Shown in pieces: positions 33,844 to 41,999 of a stretch of DNA of 64,000 nucleotides. The stretch covers positions 36,423 to 100,422 of the forward strand of contig JBCBJV010000012.1 in NCBI GenBank assembly GCA_038522945.1, written 5' to 3'. The notes below the pieces were generated by a model. It had not been told where the DNA came from. It worked only from the letters and a program-made list of their open reading frames with translations, and searched no databases. The stretch's first letter is position 1, and each line of letters starts with the position of its first letter. Source of the DNA: MED-G105 sp038522945 (GTDB lineage Bacteria; Pseudomonadota; Alphaproteobacteria; Caulobacterales; Parvularculaceae). The translations under genes were made by a program, and so were the position numbers.

Positions 33844-34626
33844 GTGAAATCCGGTCCAAGGCAAAGTCTGACGGCAAGTATTGCCATCGCAGTCTTATTT
33901 GTGGTGCCTGCTATTGCAGCGCCATGGACAAGACCGCAGGGCGATATCTTTGTTGAAACAAGAGTAGACTATTTTCGCGTCAATCCGCAGACGGATTTTC
34001 GGTTTGAGCGCCTCGAGACCAATCAGTATCTGGAAGTTGGAGTGTTCCCTCAAGTAATGATCGGGGGAAAATTATCCTATGGACAGACCTGGGTAACTGA
34101 TGGAGGTACTTCTTTTTCAGCGAGTGGTGTCTCTGAGTTCGAAGGTTTTGTTCAGCATACTGTTTTGCAGAATTCAACAGGAGTTGTCTCGGTCAAGGCA
34201 TCTGGGGCCATCCCACGATCTATAGATGCCGGTGTGCGAACCGGCCTCAGCAATGATGGTCCTGATGCTGAATTGAGACTGCTAGGCGGCTTCGACATAA
34301 AGCCGCTTCCCTGGAAACTGTTTGTTACCGGTGAGACCGCTTACCGCCGCCGCTTCGGTAACGGTTCCGATGAAGTTCGTCTTGATGGCCTGATTGGAGT
34401 TCAACCGAGCGAGCAATGGCTCTTTCTAGGGGAAGCGATGGGTTCATTCGCAGTCGGCAATGCTGAAGACGGCGGAGCCGATTACGATGTGGTCCGTTTG
34501 GTTCCTTCGGCGATTTACCGGCTTTCGAGCCGATATTCATTACGCGCCGGTGCCTCGTTTGAAGTTGCCACCCGAAATCTTGATCCTGGTCGCCGTGTCT
34601 TTATTGGTCTGTGGGCGGAGTTCTAG
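33844..34626 (+). CDS. predicted outer-membrane or periplasmic beta-rich protein
   Basis: About 260 aa, starting at a GTG (33844) after a purine-rich GGGGGAT stretch; an earlier in-frame TTG is less likely. A signal peptide (SLTASIAIAVLFVVPAIAA) is followed by many alternating hydrophobic/polar strands: WTRPQGDIFVETRVDYFRV, QYLEVGVFPQVMIGGKLSY, and a C-terminal strand ending GRRVFIGLWAEF with a terminal Phe, as in outer-membrane beta-barrels. I recognise no family. The gene is followed after 3 bp by a GT2 gene and is probably cotranscribed with it, so it may be a pore or accessory protein for an exported glycan. Confidence 0.6.
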   Translation: MKSGPRQSLTASIAIAVLFVVPAIAAPWTRPQGDIFVETRVDYFRVNPQTDFRFERLETNQYLEVGVFPQVMIGGKLSYGQTWVTDGGTSFSASGVSEFEGFVQHTVLQNSTGVVSVKASGAIPRSIDAGVRTGLSNDGPDAELRLLGGFDIKPLPWKLFVTGETAYRRRFGNGSDEVRLDGLIGVQPSEQWLFLGEAMGSFAVGNAEDGGADYDVVRLVPSAIYRLSSRYSLRAGASFEVATRNLDPGRRVFIGLWAEF

Positions 34627-34629
34627 TCG

Positions 34630-36150
34630 ATGGCGTTTGATGCTCGCTCCTGTCAGATCAATGATCGGGACGAAAGCTGCCTGCGTCATTCAATCGAGGG
34701 CCTTTTCCTTCAATCTCCGAAAGCAAGTGCACGTTACGTCCTAGACCAGCGTCAGGTATGGTGGTGTCGAGGCTTAATCGCGATAGGCTTTGTCCTAACA
34801 CTACTTAATCCCGTTGCAATGCTGGTGATATTTCTCTCATCGGTTTCTTTGTTTTTTGTACTGGCGACCGTTTTCCGTGCCGTCTTGGTTGCAATGTCCG
34901 CCGGTCGCCCGACTGAAGAAGCGCCTCAGCCGATTGATCCGCAATATATCTATCCGTGTGTCACCATCCTTCTGCCCCTCTTCGATGAAGCCGATAGCCT
35001 TCCAGCGCTGATCCGAGCAATCTCGGAAATCAACTATCCGCTTGATCGGCTCGATGTGAAACTAATCACGGAAGAAGAGGATCTCAAAACGCAACGCGCG
35101 ATTACTGCCATTAAGCTCAACCCCTCTTTCGACCACATCATCGTCCCTAAATCACATCCGCAAACGAAGCCAAAGGCCTGCAATTTCGCCCTTCATTACG
35201 CGTTAGGTGATTTGGTCGTGATCTATGATGCGGAGGATTTGCCTGACCGAGATCAATTATTGATTGCTGCACAGACATTTGATCGCGCTGACCACACCCT
35301 TGCCTGTGTGCAAGCGCGCCTGAACTATTATAATGCGACGGAGAGCTGGCTTACCCGCTTGTTCACACTGGAATACTCCATGTGGTTTGATTGGCTGCTC
35401 CCGTCCCTACAAGCTCTCGATGCACCCATACCGCTCGGCGGCACATCAAATGTCTTCCGAAGAAAAGACCTCATCGAGGTAGGCGGCTGGGACCCCTACA
35501 ATGTTACTGAAGACGCCGATCTCGGCTTGCGGCTCGCGCGTGCCGGCAAGAGAACGGCCCTTATCGGATCGACAACGTACGAAGAGGCTAATTGCCAACT
35601 GAAAAACTGGCTTCGCCAGCGATCTCGGTGGATGAAAGGGTATCTACAAACCTGGCTAGTTCACCTACGACACGGGGAAACAAATGCCCGTGAGCTTGGG
35701 TGGCGCGGAGATTTGACCGCACACCTCTTTGTGGCCGGGACTGTTTTTAGTGCCCTTGTAAGCCCGCTTCTCTGGCTGATTTGCATTGCCACAATTTTCA
35801 TTGATGCGAGACTAATTGATGTATTGTTCCCTGGACCGCTCAAAGCAATCAATTTTGCCGCATTGTTTCTTGGAAACACTCTTATGATTACTCTCCTGGC
35901 CGTCGCTCCGATCAAGCGGCGGCAATTCCACTTGATTCCTTGGGCGCTGACGGCGCCAGCCTACTGGCTTCTAGCGTCGCTCGCCGCCTACAAGGGTCTT
36001 TGGCAACTCATGACGCGGCCACATTATTGGGAGAAGACCGACCACGGTCTTTCTCGCGATGCCGTTGCGCTTCAGCGGGATGCGTTGAAGACCATGGCTG
36101 GAAGCACCAGATATGCTTTCCATGGTCGGAACAAGTCTATCCGCAGGTAG
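34630..36150 (+). CDS. processive-type family 2 glycosyltransferase with membrane segments
   Basis: A 506-aa inner-membrane protein: two N-terminal hydrophobic segments (about 50-95), a GT2 domain and three or four C-terminal hydrophobic segments. Catalytic signature: VTILLPLFDEADSLPALI, ITEEED, YDAEDLPDRDQL (D-x-D region), VTEDADLGLRLA (TED base) and QRSRWMKGYLQ (Q-x-x-RW). This set is found in cellulose synthase-like and exopolysaccharide synthases. No PilZ domain or BcsB is present. It follows the predicted beta-barrel gene by 3 bp; dapF begins 6 bp after its stop. A glycan polymer made across the inner membrane is likely, though the sugar is unknown. Confidence 0.85.
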   Translation: MAFDARSCQINDRDESCLRHSIEGLFLQSPKASARYVLDQRQVWWCRGLIAIGFVLTLLNPVAMLVIFLSSVSLFFVLATVFRAVLVAMSAGRPTEEAPQPIDPQYIYPCVTILLPLFDEADSLPALIRAISEINYPLDRLDVKLITEEEDLKTQRAITAIKLNPSFDHIIVPKSHPQTKPKACNFALHYALGDLVVIYDAEDLPDRDQLLIAAQTFDRADHTLACVQARLNYYNATESWLTRLFTLEYSMWFDWLLPSLQALDAPIPLGGTSNVFRRKDLIEVGGWDPYNVTEDADLGLRLARAGKRTALIGSTTYEEANCQLKNWLRQRSRWMKGYLQTWLVHLRHGETNARELGWRGDLTAHLFVAGTVFSALVSPLLWLICIATIFIDARLIDVLFPGPLKAINFAALFLGNTLMITLLAVAPIKRRQFHLIPWALTAPAYWLLASLAAYKGLWQLMTRPHYWEKTDHGLSRDAVALQRDALKTMAGSTRYAFHGRNKSIRR

Positions 36151-36155
36151 CCAAG

Positions 36156-36998
36156 ATGAGCCTTTCAGGTCACCCCTATTTAAAGATGAATGGCATTGGG
36201 AACAGCTTCGTCGTTCTTGATGTTCGCCAATCTAGAGCTGCCATTGATCCGGGTGCTGCATCCCTTATCGCTGACCCAGTCGCGGGTATCGGTTGCGATC
36301 AGCTAATCACCATCGACGACCGGGACGGATCGATCTTCATGGGGGTTTGGAATGCTGACGGGTCACAAGTTGAAACGTGCGGGAATGCTCTACGCTGTGT
36401 TGCATGGCATCTCATGCAAGAAGCACAAGCGGAGACAATTCCCCTTCAGACCCTCGCCGGCGAGCACCATGCGCAACGTCTTGGCGATAAGCGTGTGGCG
36501 GTGACTATGGGCACGCCTAAGTTCGGTTGGAAACAAATTCCGCTTGCAGAGCAAATGGACGATACACGATTTGTCGATATCAAGCTTGGCCCTATCGATA
36601 ACCCTGTCCTATGGGGACCCTCTGCCGTGAATGTTGGCAACCCCCATTGCGTCTTCTTTGTGGATGATATCGATGCACATGCTCTAGATCGATTTGGGCC
36701 GCTCATTGAAAACCATCCGCTTTTTCCAGAAAGGGCGAATGTCTCAATCGCAAAAGTGGAGAGCAGCCACCAAATTCGGTTGCGGGTTTGGGAGCGCGGC
36801 GTTGGCATCACCAAGGCGTGCGGGAGTGCCGCATGTGCGGCCGCAGTAGCGGCGCATCGGCGGCGGTTAACAGACCGCAAAGTGACCGTACAGCTTGATG
36901 GCGGTAACCTTGGTATCGAATGGCGTGCCAACGATGTGATCGTCATGGCGGGGCCAGTAGAGCTGGAGCATGAAGGTGTGCTCCCGGACATTTTTTGA
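36156..36998 (+). CDS. dapF: diaminopimelate epimerase
   Basis: Pyridoxal-independent epimerase converting LL- to meso-diaminopimelate for lysine and peptidoglycan. The 280-aa protein starts MSLSGHPYLKMNGIGNSFVV (ATG 36156, just after the GT2 stop; a longer frame overlapping the GT2 gene is spurious). Both catalytic cysteines are present: NADGSQVETCGNALRC (about residue 76) and TKACGSAACAAAV (about 221). In many alphaproteobacteria dapF leads the mtaB-ftsY cluster; here it sits behind a glycosyltransferase, 21 kb from mtaB. Confidence 0.95.
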   Translation: MSLSGHPYLKMNGIGNSFVVLDVRQSRAAIDPGAASLIADPVAGIGCDQLITIDDRDGSIFMGVWNADGSQVETCGNALRCVAWHLMQEAQAETIPLQTLAGEHHAQRLGDKRVAVTMGTPKFGWKQIPLAEQMDDTRFVDIKLGPIDNPVLWGPSAVNVGNPHCVFFVDDIDAHALDRFGPLIENHPLFPERANVSIAKVESSHQIRLRVWERGVGITKACGSAACAAAVAAHRRRLTDRKVTVQLDGGNLGIEWRANDVIVMAGPVELEHEGVLPDIF

Positions 36999-37011
36999 CC
37001 CGCTCGGACCT

Positions 37012-39831
37012 CTAGCCGAAAGCATCATAGTAATGAGCCACGCCGACCGTTATTTCCTTCAGTGTGCGCTCGACCTCCTTCAATGGTTCGATAATTGATC
37101 GGTGAACGTCAGGGTAGCCGTGTTCTGCCGTGTCATCATCGTTTGGTTCTATAATCGCTGCGAATTTGTTGGCATTATCAGAGGCTAACGGGAAGATCCG
37201 CTCTAGCGTTGAGGCAACGTCACCAAGCTCCAAGCGCAGTGTTTTCTGAATGATGTCATCCATATTGATATCATGACGCCTTGAAAATGACGGCAACTGT
37301 GTGATCAACAGAAAAGCCCGCATCATCATCGCTTGGCGCATGCTGTGGAGCGCATAAAGGCCAGAGCATTCCTTGATTGAAGGCACCGTTCCTTCCATGT
37401 CCGGTAGGACAAGATCAAACTGGTAGCGGTCATGTGAAAGATGGTTGGCAAGCCGCTCAAGGTCAAAGTCCACTGAAGAAGATGCTAATGCGTTCGCGAT
37501 GATCGACGCAGATTGGACCGTTTCAGGATTTCCGCTATGGCGAGCCAGAACCGTCCAGAACGACGGGTCATAGAGACTTGCGTATCCCCTCAAAACTGAA
37601 AGGGCGGTCAGTCCACGAGCCGTTGCCGCAAGCGTTGCGAGGTCTCTGAGGCGCGGTGAGTTTTTCACCATGTCGTCGAAGCGCTCCGGTTCGCGCGCGG
37701 CGGCGGTCCCCAGCCCGCCGTAGATATTAGCTGGAATTGCGAGCTGTTGCAGAATGGCGTTGTTTGGGATAGCGCGGAGGGACCTTGCGGCGTCTTGCAT
37801 GGATGTACCGCTCTGGCGCTTTACTTTGCGAGAGCCTGTCTTGGGTAAAAGCTGTGCGCCGAATGCGCCAAGAGCGGTTTGGTAGTGAGGATCTTGAAAG
37901 AGGTCTTCCTGCCACGCCTTTATCGCGCGGTAGAGATCCCAGGAATAGTTGATGTCCTGATAAAAACGGTCCGACTTATCTGGTTCACAGCTTGAAAATG
38001 CCCAGGAAAAGGCATGTCCCATGGTCGATAGGGCAACATTCTCAGTTTCGAAGTGCAAGAATCCGTCACCGCCCTGGAAACTACTTTCTGCGACCGGATG
38101 CAGTCCTTCCTTGGCGTAGCGAGCCCGAGCCCATGGAGTGAAGAGATGGTCAAATCGCTGATCAAGGCTTCCAGGGAAACCCCCGCGCCCCATTGATTCA
38201 CCATGGGTGTTAAACAGGACTACCTTCACCCCTTCGATAGGGTCTTTCGCCAGCTCTCGAGCAACTAGAATATGGATTCGCTCGATTGCCATGTCGGCGG
38301 AAACCTGTCCCATAAAACGTCCGCTATCGGAGAAACCGAACTGAAGAGCAAGTACGCCGCGAGCTCTAATGTAGTCCCGGTAACCCTCTTCTTTGAGAAG
38401 CCTTTCAACGAGGCGTCCACCGCTTTCAAGCGCATCGGGCGTTTCAAAAAGTGGGGAGATATCCAGTCGATGATCTACCCCGTAGACCCGAGCAAGATAG
38501 ATCGCACCCATAATCGTTGCCGGTGCTTCACATTCGGCAATAAGGAACCTGATCGGTGTATCGGCATCAATATGCTTGATGATCTGAGCACAGAGCATAA
38601 GTTGACGGCGAGCCGTCATTGGTTCGGAAAAAACTGACCCGAGGTTTGTGCGGATCGACTTGCTTTCGGCGAATTTTGCGGATGCGGAAGCAAGGACTGT
38701 GCGCTCTGCAAAGCCACCTGTGTCTTTAACGCCCAGATCTGCTTGGAGCGCTGTTCTGACTTGAGCGGCATTGACGCGCAGATGGATCCTTGCAGAACCG
38801 AGACCATAAATGGTCATGGCAGCACGCAGTTTGCATACACCTAACGCCGCGTCATCATCGAGCGTGCCGATCTCTTTGGTCAGGGTCGCAATCACGGCTT
38901 CAAGGCTAACGATCTTGCGTGGGTCGTCGGCCGTCAAGAGGTTACCAGCATTCACCACATCTTTGGGGTCGGCAAAATCGGAGTTGAAGGCCTCCGCTTG
39001 CTCGTTACAGTAGGCGGCTGCATTGAGCAGTTCATCAGCGCAACTTGCCAGCACCGTGTTCCCGGATGCCTTCGCAACTTCTTCTAGCGTTTCACCATAT
39101 CTAGTGAGTTGTTCAGCCTTTTCCGTGAGCCGAATAAAGAGCGTTTGCCCCCAATGGATATCTGTGCGCCCATCAAGGTCGTACCCAACCCATGTAGCCA
39201 AGCTTATAGGTGATGGGATGAGGGTCTTCCAATCGTCAGGATACTGTTCACGGGCTATTGTTAGGATCTCATCAGTGATGGCATCATTGGCTGTGCGCGC
39301 ATTTTCCAGTCTCTCAGCGACTTCTTCGTGTTCTTCGAACAACGAAATTGTTTCTGGCGGCATGTGTGTCAGATGACCCAACGCTTCGGAGAATGCTTGG
39401 GCGTCGCCATCATCGACAAAGTGACCGATGGCTCGGCGCAAGTTGGCGTTGTTTGCGAATGTCGGGTGCGCGGTAAAGACAACACCGAACCGGACCTGCT
39501 CAACGAGCTGTTTGAAGTCTTGGAATGTCTGGACACCATTCTCATTAAGACGTGTCCGGACCATTTTACGAATCTCGGCTGGAGAGAACAGGTGCCTCTT
39601 CCGGAAGCGTCCAGCCCGCCGGACCAGCGCTTGATCACTGAGAGTTTTGATTGCCCGACGAAGGGTCGGGATGTCGACTTGATTGCTTTCCAACGCATTA
39701 AAGACCTGGAACGCCAGTCGGCGCACGCCATTGTCTCCAGGGTCTCTCGCAGCCAAAGTCTCTAACTCGTCGATTGTATTGTGACAAAGACTGATAAGAT
39801 CTTCTGGAGATAGAGTGGCTGCTGACGTCAT
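37012..39831 (-). CDS. divergent phosphoenolpyruvate-carboxylase-like protein
   Basis: A 939-aa protein from ATG 39831 (GCAAGGAG ribosome site; a 57-codon in-frame extension lacks conserved residues). The whole length follows PEPC. Kept relative to the E. coli enzyme: His138 (FTAHPTFAN, residue 122), Arg396 (IHLRVN, 352), metal Glu506 (LFETPD, 463), metal Asp543 (GFSDSGR, 502), Arg587 (MGRGGFP, 549), and Arg699/703/713 (GSRKVKRQ and RSLRAIP). Changed: Lys546 to Arg, His579 to Asn, Arg581 to His, and the aromatic residues after RAIP. It may be a variant anaplerotic enzyme or one with altered chemistry. The C terminus still ends in Gly. It is convergent with dapF and divergent from metK. Confidence 0.75.
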   Translation of the reverse strand: MTSAATLSPEDLISLCHNTIDELETLAARDPGDNGVRRLAFQVFNALESNQVDIPTLRRAIKTLSDQALVRRAGRFRKRHLFSPAEIRKMVRTRLNENGVQTFQDFKQLVEQVRFGVVFTAHPTFANNANLRRAIGHFVDDGDAQAFSEALGHLTHMPPETISLFEEHEEVAERLENARTANDAITDEILTIAREQYPDDWKTLIPSPISLATWVGYDLDGRTDIHWGQTLFIRLTEKAEQLTRYGETLEEVAKASGNTVLASCADELLNAAAYCNEQAEAFNSDFADPKDVVNAGNLLTADDPRKIVSLEAVIATLTKEIGTLDDDAALGVCKLRAAMTIYGLGSARIHLRVNAAQVRTALQADLGVKDTGGFAERTVLASASAKFAESKSIRTNLGSVFSEPMTARRQLMLCAQIIKHIDADTPIRFLIAECEAPATIMGAIYLARVYGVDHRLDISPLFETPDALESGGRLVERLLKEEGYRDYIRARGVLALQFGFSDSGRFMGQVSADMAIERIHILVARELAKDPIEGVKVVLFNTHGESMGRGGFPGSLDQRFDHLFTPWARARYAKEGLHPVAESSFQGGDGFLHFETENVALSTMGHAFSWAFSSCEPDKSDRFYQDINYSWDLYRAIKAWQEDLFQDPHYQTALGAFGAQLLPKTGSRKVKRQSGTSMQDAARSLRAIPNNAILQQLAIPANIYGGLGTAAAREPERFDDMVKNSPRLRDLATLAATARGLTALSVLRGYASLYDPSFWTVLARHSGNPETVQSASIIANALASSSVDFDLERLANHLSHDRYQFDLVLPDMEGTVPSIKECSGLYALHSMRQAMMMRAFLLITQLPSFSRRHDINMDDIIQKTLRLELGDVASTLERIFPLASDNANKFAAIIEPNDDDTAEHGYPDVHRSIIEPLKEVERTLKEITVGVAHYYDAFG

Positions 39832-39909
39832 GGGAGCTCCTTGCTTCGCGAAGTTTGGGCTGGCGCATGCCTTGGTTGCTTTGAGGCGCGCTGTGAAGAG
39901 ATCTATTGA

Positions 39910-39927
39910 ATCGGTGATATCACCGAT
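39910..39927. promoter_or_regulatory. 18-bp perfect palindrome between PEPC-like gene and metK
   Basis: ATCGGTGAT followed directly by its reverse complement ATCACCGAT. It lies 79 bp upstream of the PEPC-like start and 206 bp upstream of metK, in a 301-bp divergent region otherwise without a gene. A dimeric repressor or activator site is likely in form, but the regulator is unknown. Confidence 0.45.
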
Positions 39928-40020
39928 CGACCGATCATTGGACAGCTGCGTGGTATCCAAAAGCACCAGTTGGCCTGCAGAGACCTTCGCAGAGGTCGGC
40001 ATAGAAGGCTGCGTCGCCTT

Positions 40021-40035
40021 TTAAGCGCAATTTAA
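40021..40035. promoter_or_regulatory. CtrA-type box upstream of metK
   Basis: TTAA (40021-40024), seven bases, TTAA (40032-40035): a perfect TTAA-N7-TTAA match 98 bp upstream of the metK start codon. No SAM-II or SAM/SAH riboswitch is recognisable in the remaining leader. Confidence 0.5.
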
Positions 40036-40132
40036 AGTTGTATTCCTAAAAGTAGACAGGTTGAGCTCGGTCAGATAGAAGCAGCGAAACTCGAGACATA
40101 AACTTTTCTTTATATGAAGGCGACCTAATCAA

Positions 40133-41356
40133 ATGGCGAGGCAATCCTACCTTTTTACAAGCGAAAGCGTTTCTGAGGGTCATCCTGACAAAGTCTGTGA
40201 CAGGATCTCTGACGAGATTGTCGACCTAATTTACCGCCGTGCCGCTGAAGATGGTGTCGACCCCTGGACGGTACGGGTAGCCTGCGAGACGCTAACAACA
40301 ACCAACAAAGTGGTCATCGCCGGTGAGGTCCGCACGCCGCCATCCTTTATGGCCGACGGCGGTCATGTCGTCGCCGAACCGTTTATCAGGGCGGCTCGCG
40401 ACGCCATTAAATCAATCGGATATGAGCAAGACGGTTTCCATTGGGACACGGCCGACATCGATGTCCTGCTTCACGCACAGTCCGCCGACATCGCACAAGG
40501 CGTGGACAGTGCTTCTGACAGCAATGCGGAAGGTGCGGGCGATCAGGGCATCATGTTCGGTTATGCCTGCCGGGAAACGCCAGCCCTCATGCCAGCCCCA
40601 ATCTATTATAGTCACAAGATCCTCCAGGACCTTGCGGGTGCCAGGCACGGCAACATCGGTGATGCGGGACGGCTAGGACCCGACGCAAAGAGCCAGGTCA
40701 CCGTTAAGTACAAAGATGGAATTCCAGCGGAAGTTGTGTCGATCGTTCTTTCAACGCAGCATCTGGACGAGGACTGGTCCTCCGATAAAGTCCGGGAAGT
40801 TGTAGAGCCCTACATCCGACAATCCCTGGCGGGGATCGACATCGATCCTGAGTGCGTTTGGCACGTGAATCCCACGGGCAAGTTTGTGATTGGGGGCCCG
40901 GATGGTGACGCCGGTCTGACAGGTCGCAAAATTATTGTTGATACCTATGGCGGCGCGGCGCCCCACGGCGGCGGGGCTTTTTCCGGTAAAGACACGACAA
41001 AAGTTGATCGATCAGCGGCATACGCATCACGATATCTGGCGAAGAATGTTGTTGCGGCTGACCTGGCGGAGCGCTGCACGATCCAGCTTTCATACGCCAT
41101 TGGTGTTGCTCAGCCACTGTCAGTCTACGTTGATCTTCACGGTACGGGGAAATCCGTCGACGAGGATCAATTGGAAGAGGCGATCCGGGAGGTCATGGAC
41201 CTTTCACCGACCGGGATCCGCCGTCATCTTGATTTGAACAAACCGATTTATGCCCGAACCGCAGCTTACGGCCATTTCGGGCGCGAACCTGATGCGGACG
41301 GTGGCTTCTCTTGGGAAAAAACAGACTTGGTCGAGCCGCTCAAGGGCGCCCTCTGA
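40133..41356 (+). CDS. metK: S-adenosylmethionine synthase
   Basis: Makes SAM from methionine and ATP. The 407-aa protein starts MARQSYLFTSESVSEGHPDK with the N-terminal catalytic His, and contains GAGDQGIMFGYA, the metal/phosphate loop GGAAPHGGGAFSGKDTTKVDRS and IGVAQPLSVYVD. Two modest insertions (after GARHGNIGDAG and near HLDEDW) are typical of alphaproteobacterial forms. Start ATG 40133 has GAAGGCGAC upstream. It is the first gene of a plus-strand series with rdgB and hemW. A palindrome and a CtrA box lie in the leader. Confidence 0.97.
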   Translation: MARQSYLFTSESVSEGHPDKVCDRISDEIVDLIYRRAAEDGVDPWTVRVACETLTTTNKVVIAGEVRTPPSFMADGGHVVAEPFIRAARDAIKSIGYEQDGFHWDTADIDVLLHAQSADIAQGVDSASDSNAEGAGDQGIMFGYACRETPALMPAPIYYSHKILQDLAGARHGNIGDAGRLGPDAKSQVTVKYKDGIPAEVVSIVLSTQHLDEDWSSDKVREVVEPYIRQSLAGIDIDPECVWHVNPTGKFVIGGPDGDAGLTGRKIIVDTYGGAAPHGGGAFSGKDTTKVDRSAAYASRYLAKNVVAADLAERCTIQLSYAIGVAQPLSVYVDLHGTGKSVDEDQLEEAIREVMDLSPTGIRRHLDLNKPIYARTAAYGHFGREPDADGGFSWEKTDLVEPLKGAL

Positions 41357-41393
41357 TCAACGGCCTATCGCTGGCTCGGCGGGATAGCTTTCC

Positions 41394-41999
41394 ATGCGTA
41401 AGTTGAGCCCCGGCCGGTTAGTCCTTGCGACACATAACCAGGGCAAGATCGATGAAATCCGTCATCTGATCGACAGCCACGGCCTTACGCTGGCCAGCGC
41501 AAGAGACCTCAATCTGCCTGAGCCGGAAGAGCCCGGATTGACCTTTCGTCAAAATGCCGAACTCAAAGCGCGTGCGGCAATGGGCGCAAGCGGCGCCCCG
41601 TCGTTGGCAGATGATTCAGGCTTAGCGATTGTAGCGCTTGCTGGTCGGCCAGGTGTGTTCACCGCGAATTGGTCCGAGACCGCGGGCGGTAACCGTGATT
41701 TCGGCTTCGCGATGGGCAAAATCGCCCACGCTCTTGGGGTTTTGAGGGCGCGAGACAATCGAGCAACTTTTCACTCATGTCTATGTCTTGTGCATCCCGA
41801 CGGTGAGGCCGTGTTCTTTGAAGGTGAGGTTAAAGGTACGCTGACCTTTCCGCCGCGCGGCTCTGGCGGCTTCGGGTATGATCCGATCTTTGTGCCTAAA
41901 GGAGAGGATCGAACATTCGGCGAAATGTCTCTTGCCGAGAAGAAAAAATTCTCCCATCGCACACGGGCCTTGCAGAAGTTCAAGGCGGTCTTGCCTTGA
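41394..41999 (+). CDS. rdgB: non-canonical purine NTP pyrophosphatase RdgB
   Basis: Hydrolyses dITP/XTP to the monophosphates, keeping deaminated purines out of DNA and RNA. The 201-aa protein starts MRKLSPGRLVLATHNQGKID, with LTFRQNAELKARAAM, SLADDSGLAI (metal Asp) and GSGGFGYDPIFVPKGEDRTFGEMSLAEKKKFSHR, the usual RdgB/Ham1 landmarks. It follows metK by 37 bp and overlaps the start of hemW by 4 bp. Confidence 0.96.
   Translation: MRKLSPGRLVLATHNQGKIDEIRHLIDSHGLTLASARDLNLPEPEEPGLTFRQNAELKARAAMGASGAPSLADDSGLAIVALAGRPGVFTANWSETAGGNRDFGFAMGKIAHALGVLRARDNRATFHSCLCLVHPDGEAVFFEGEVKGTLTFPPRGSGGFGYDPIFVPKGEDRTFGEMSLAEKKKFSHRTRALQKFKAVLP

Noticed and set aside
40036..40132. SAM-II or SAM/SAH riboswitch in front of metK
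   Set aside because: I looked for the pseudoknot arms and conserved loops and see none in the leader; a covariance-model search would be decisive.
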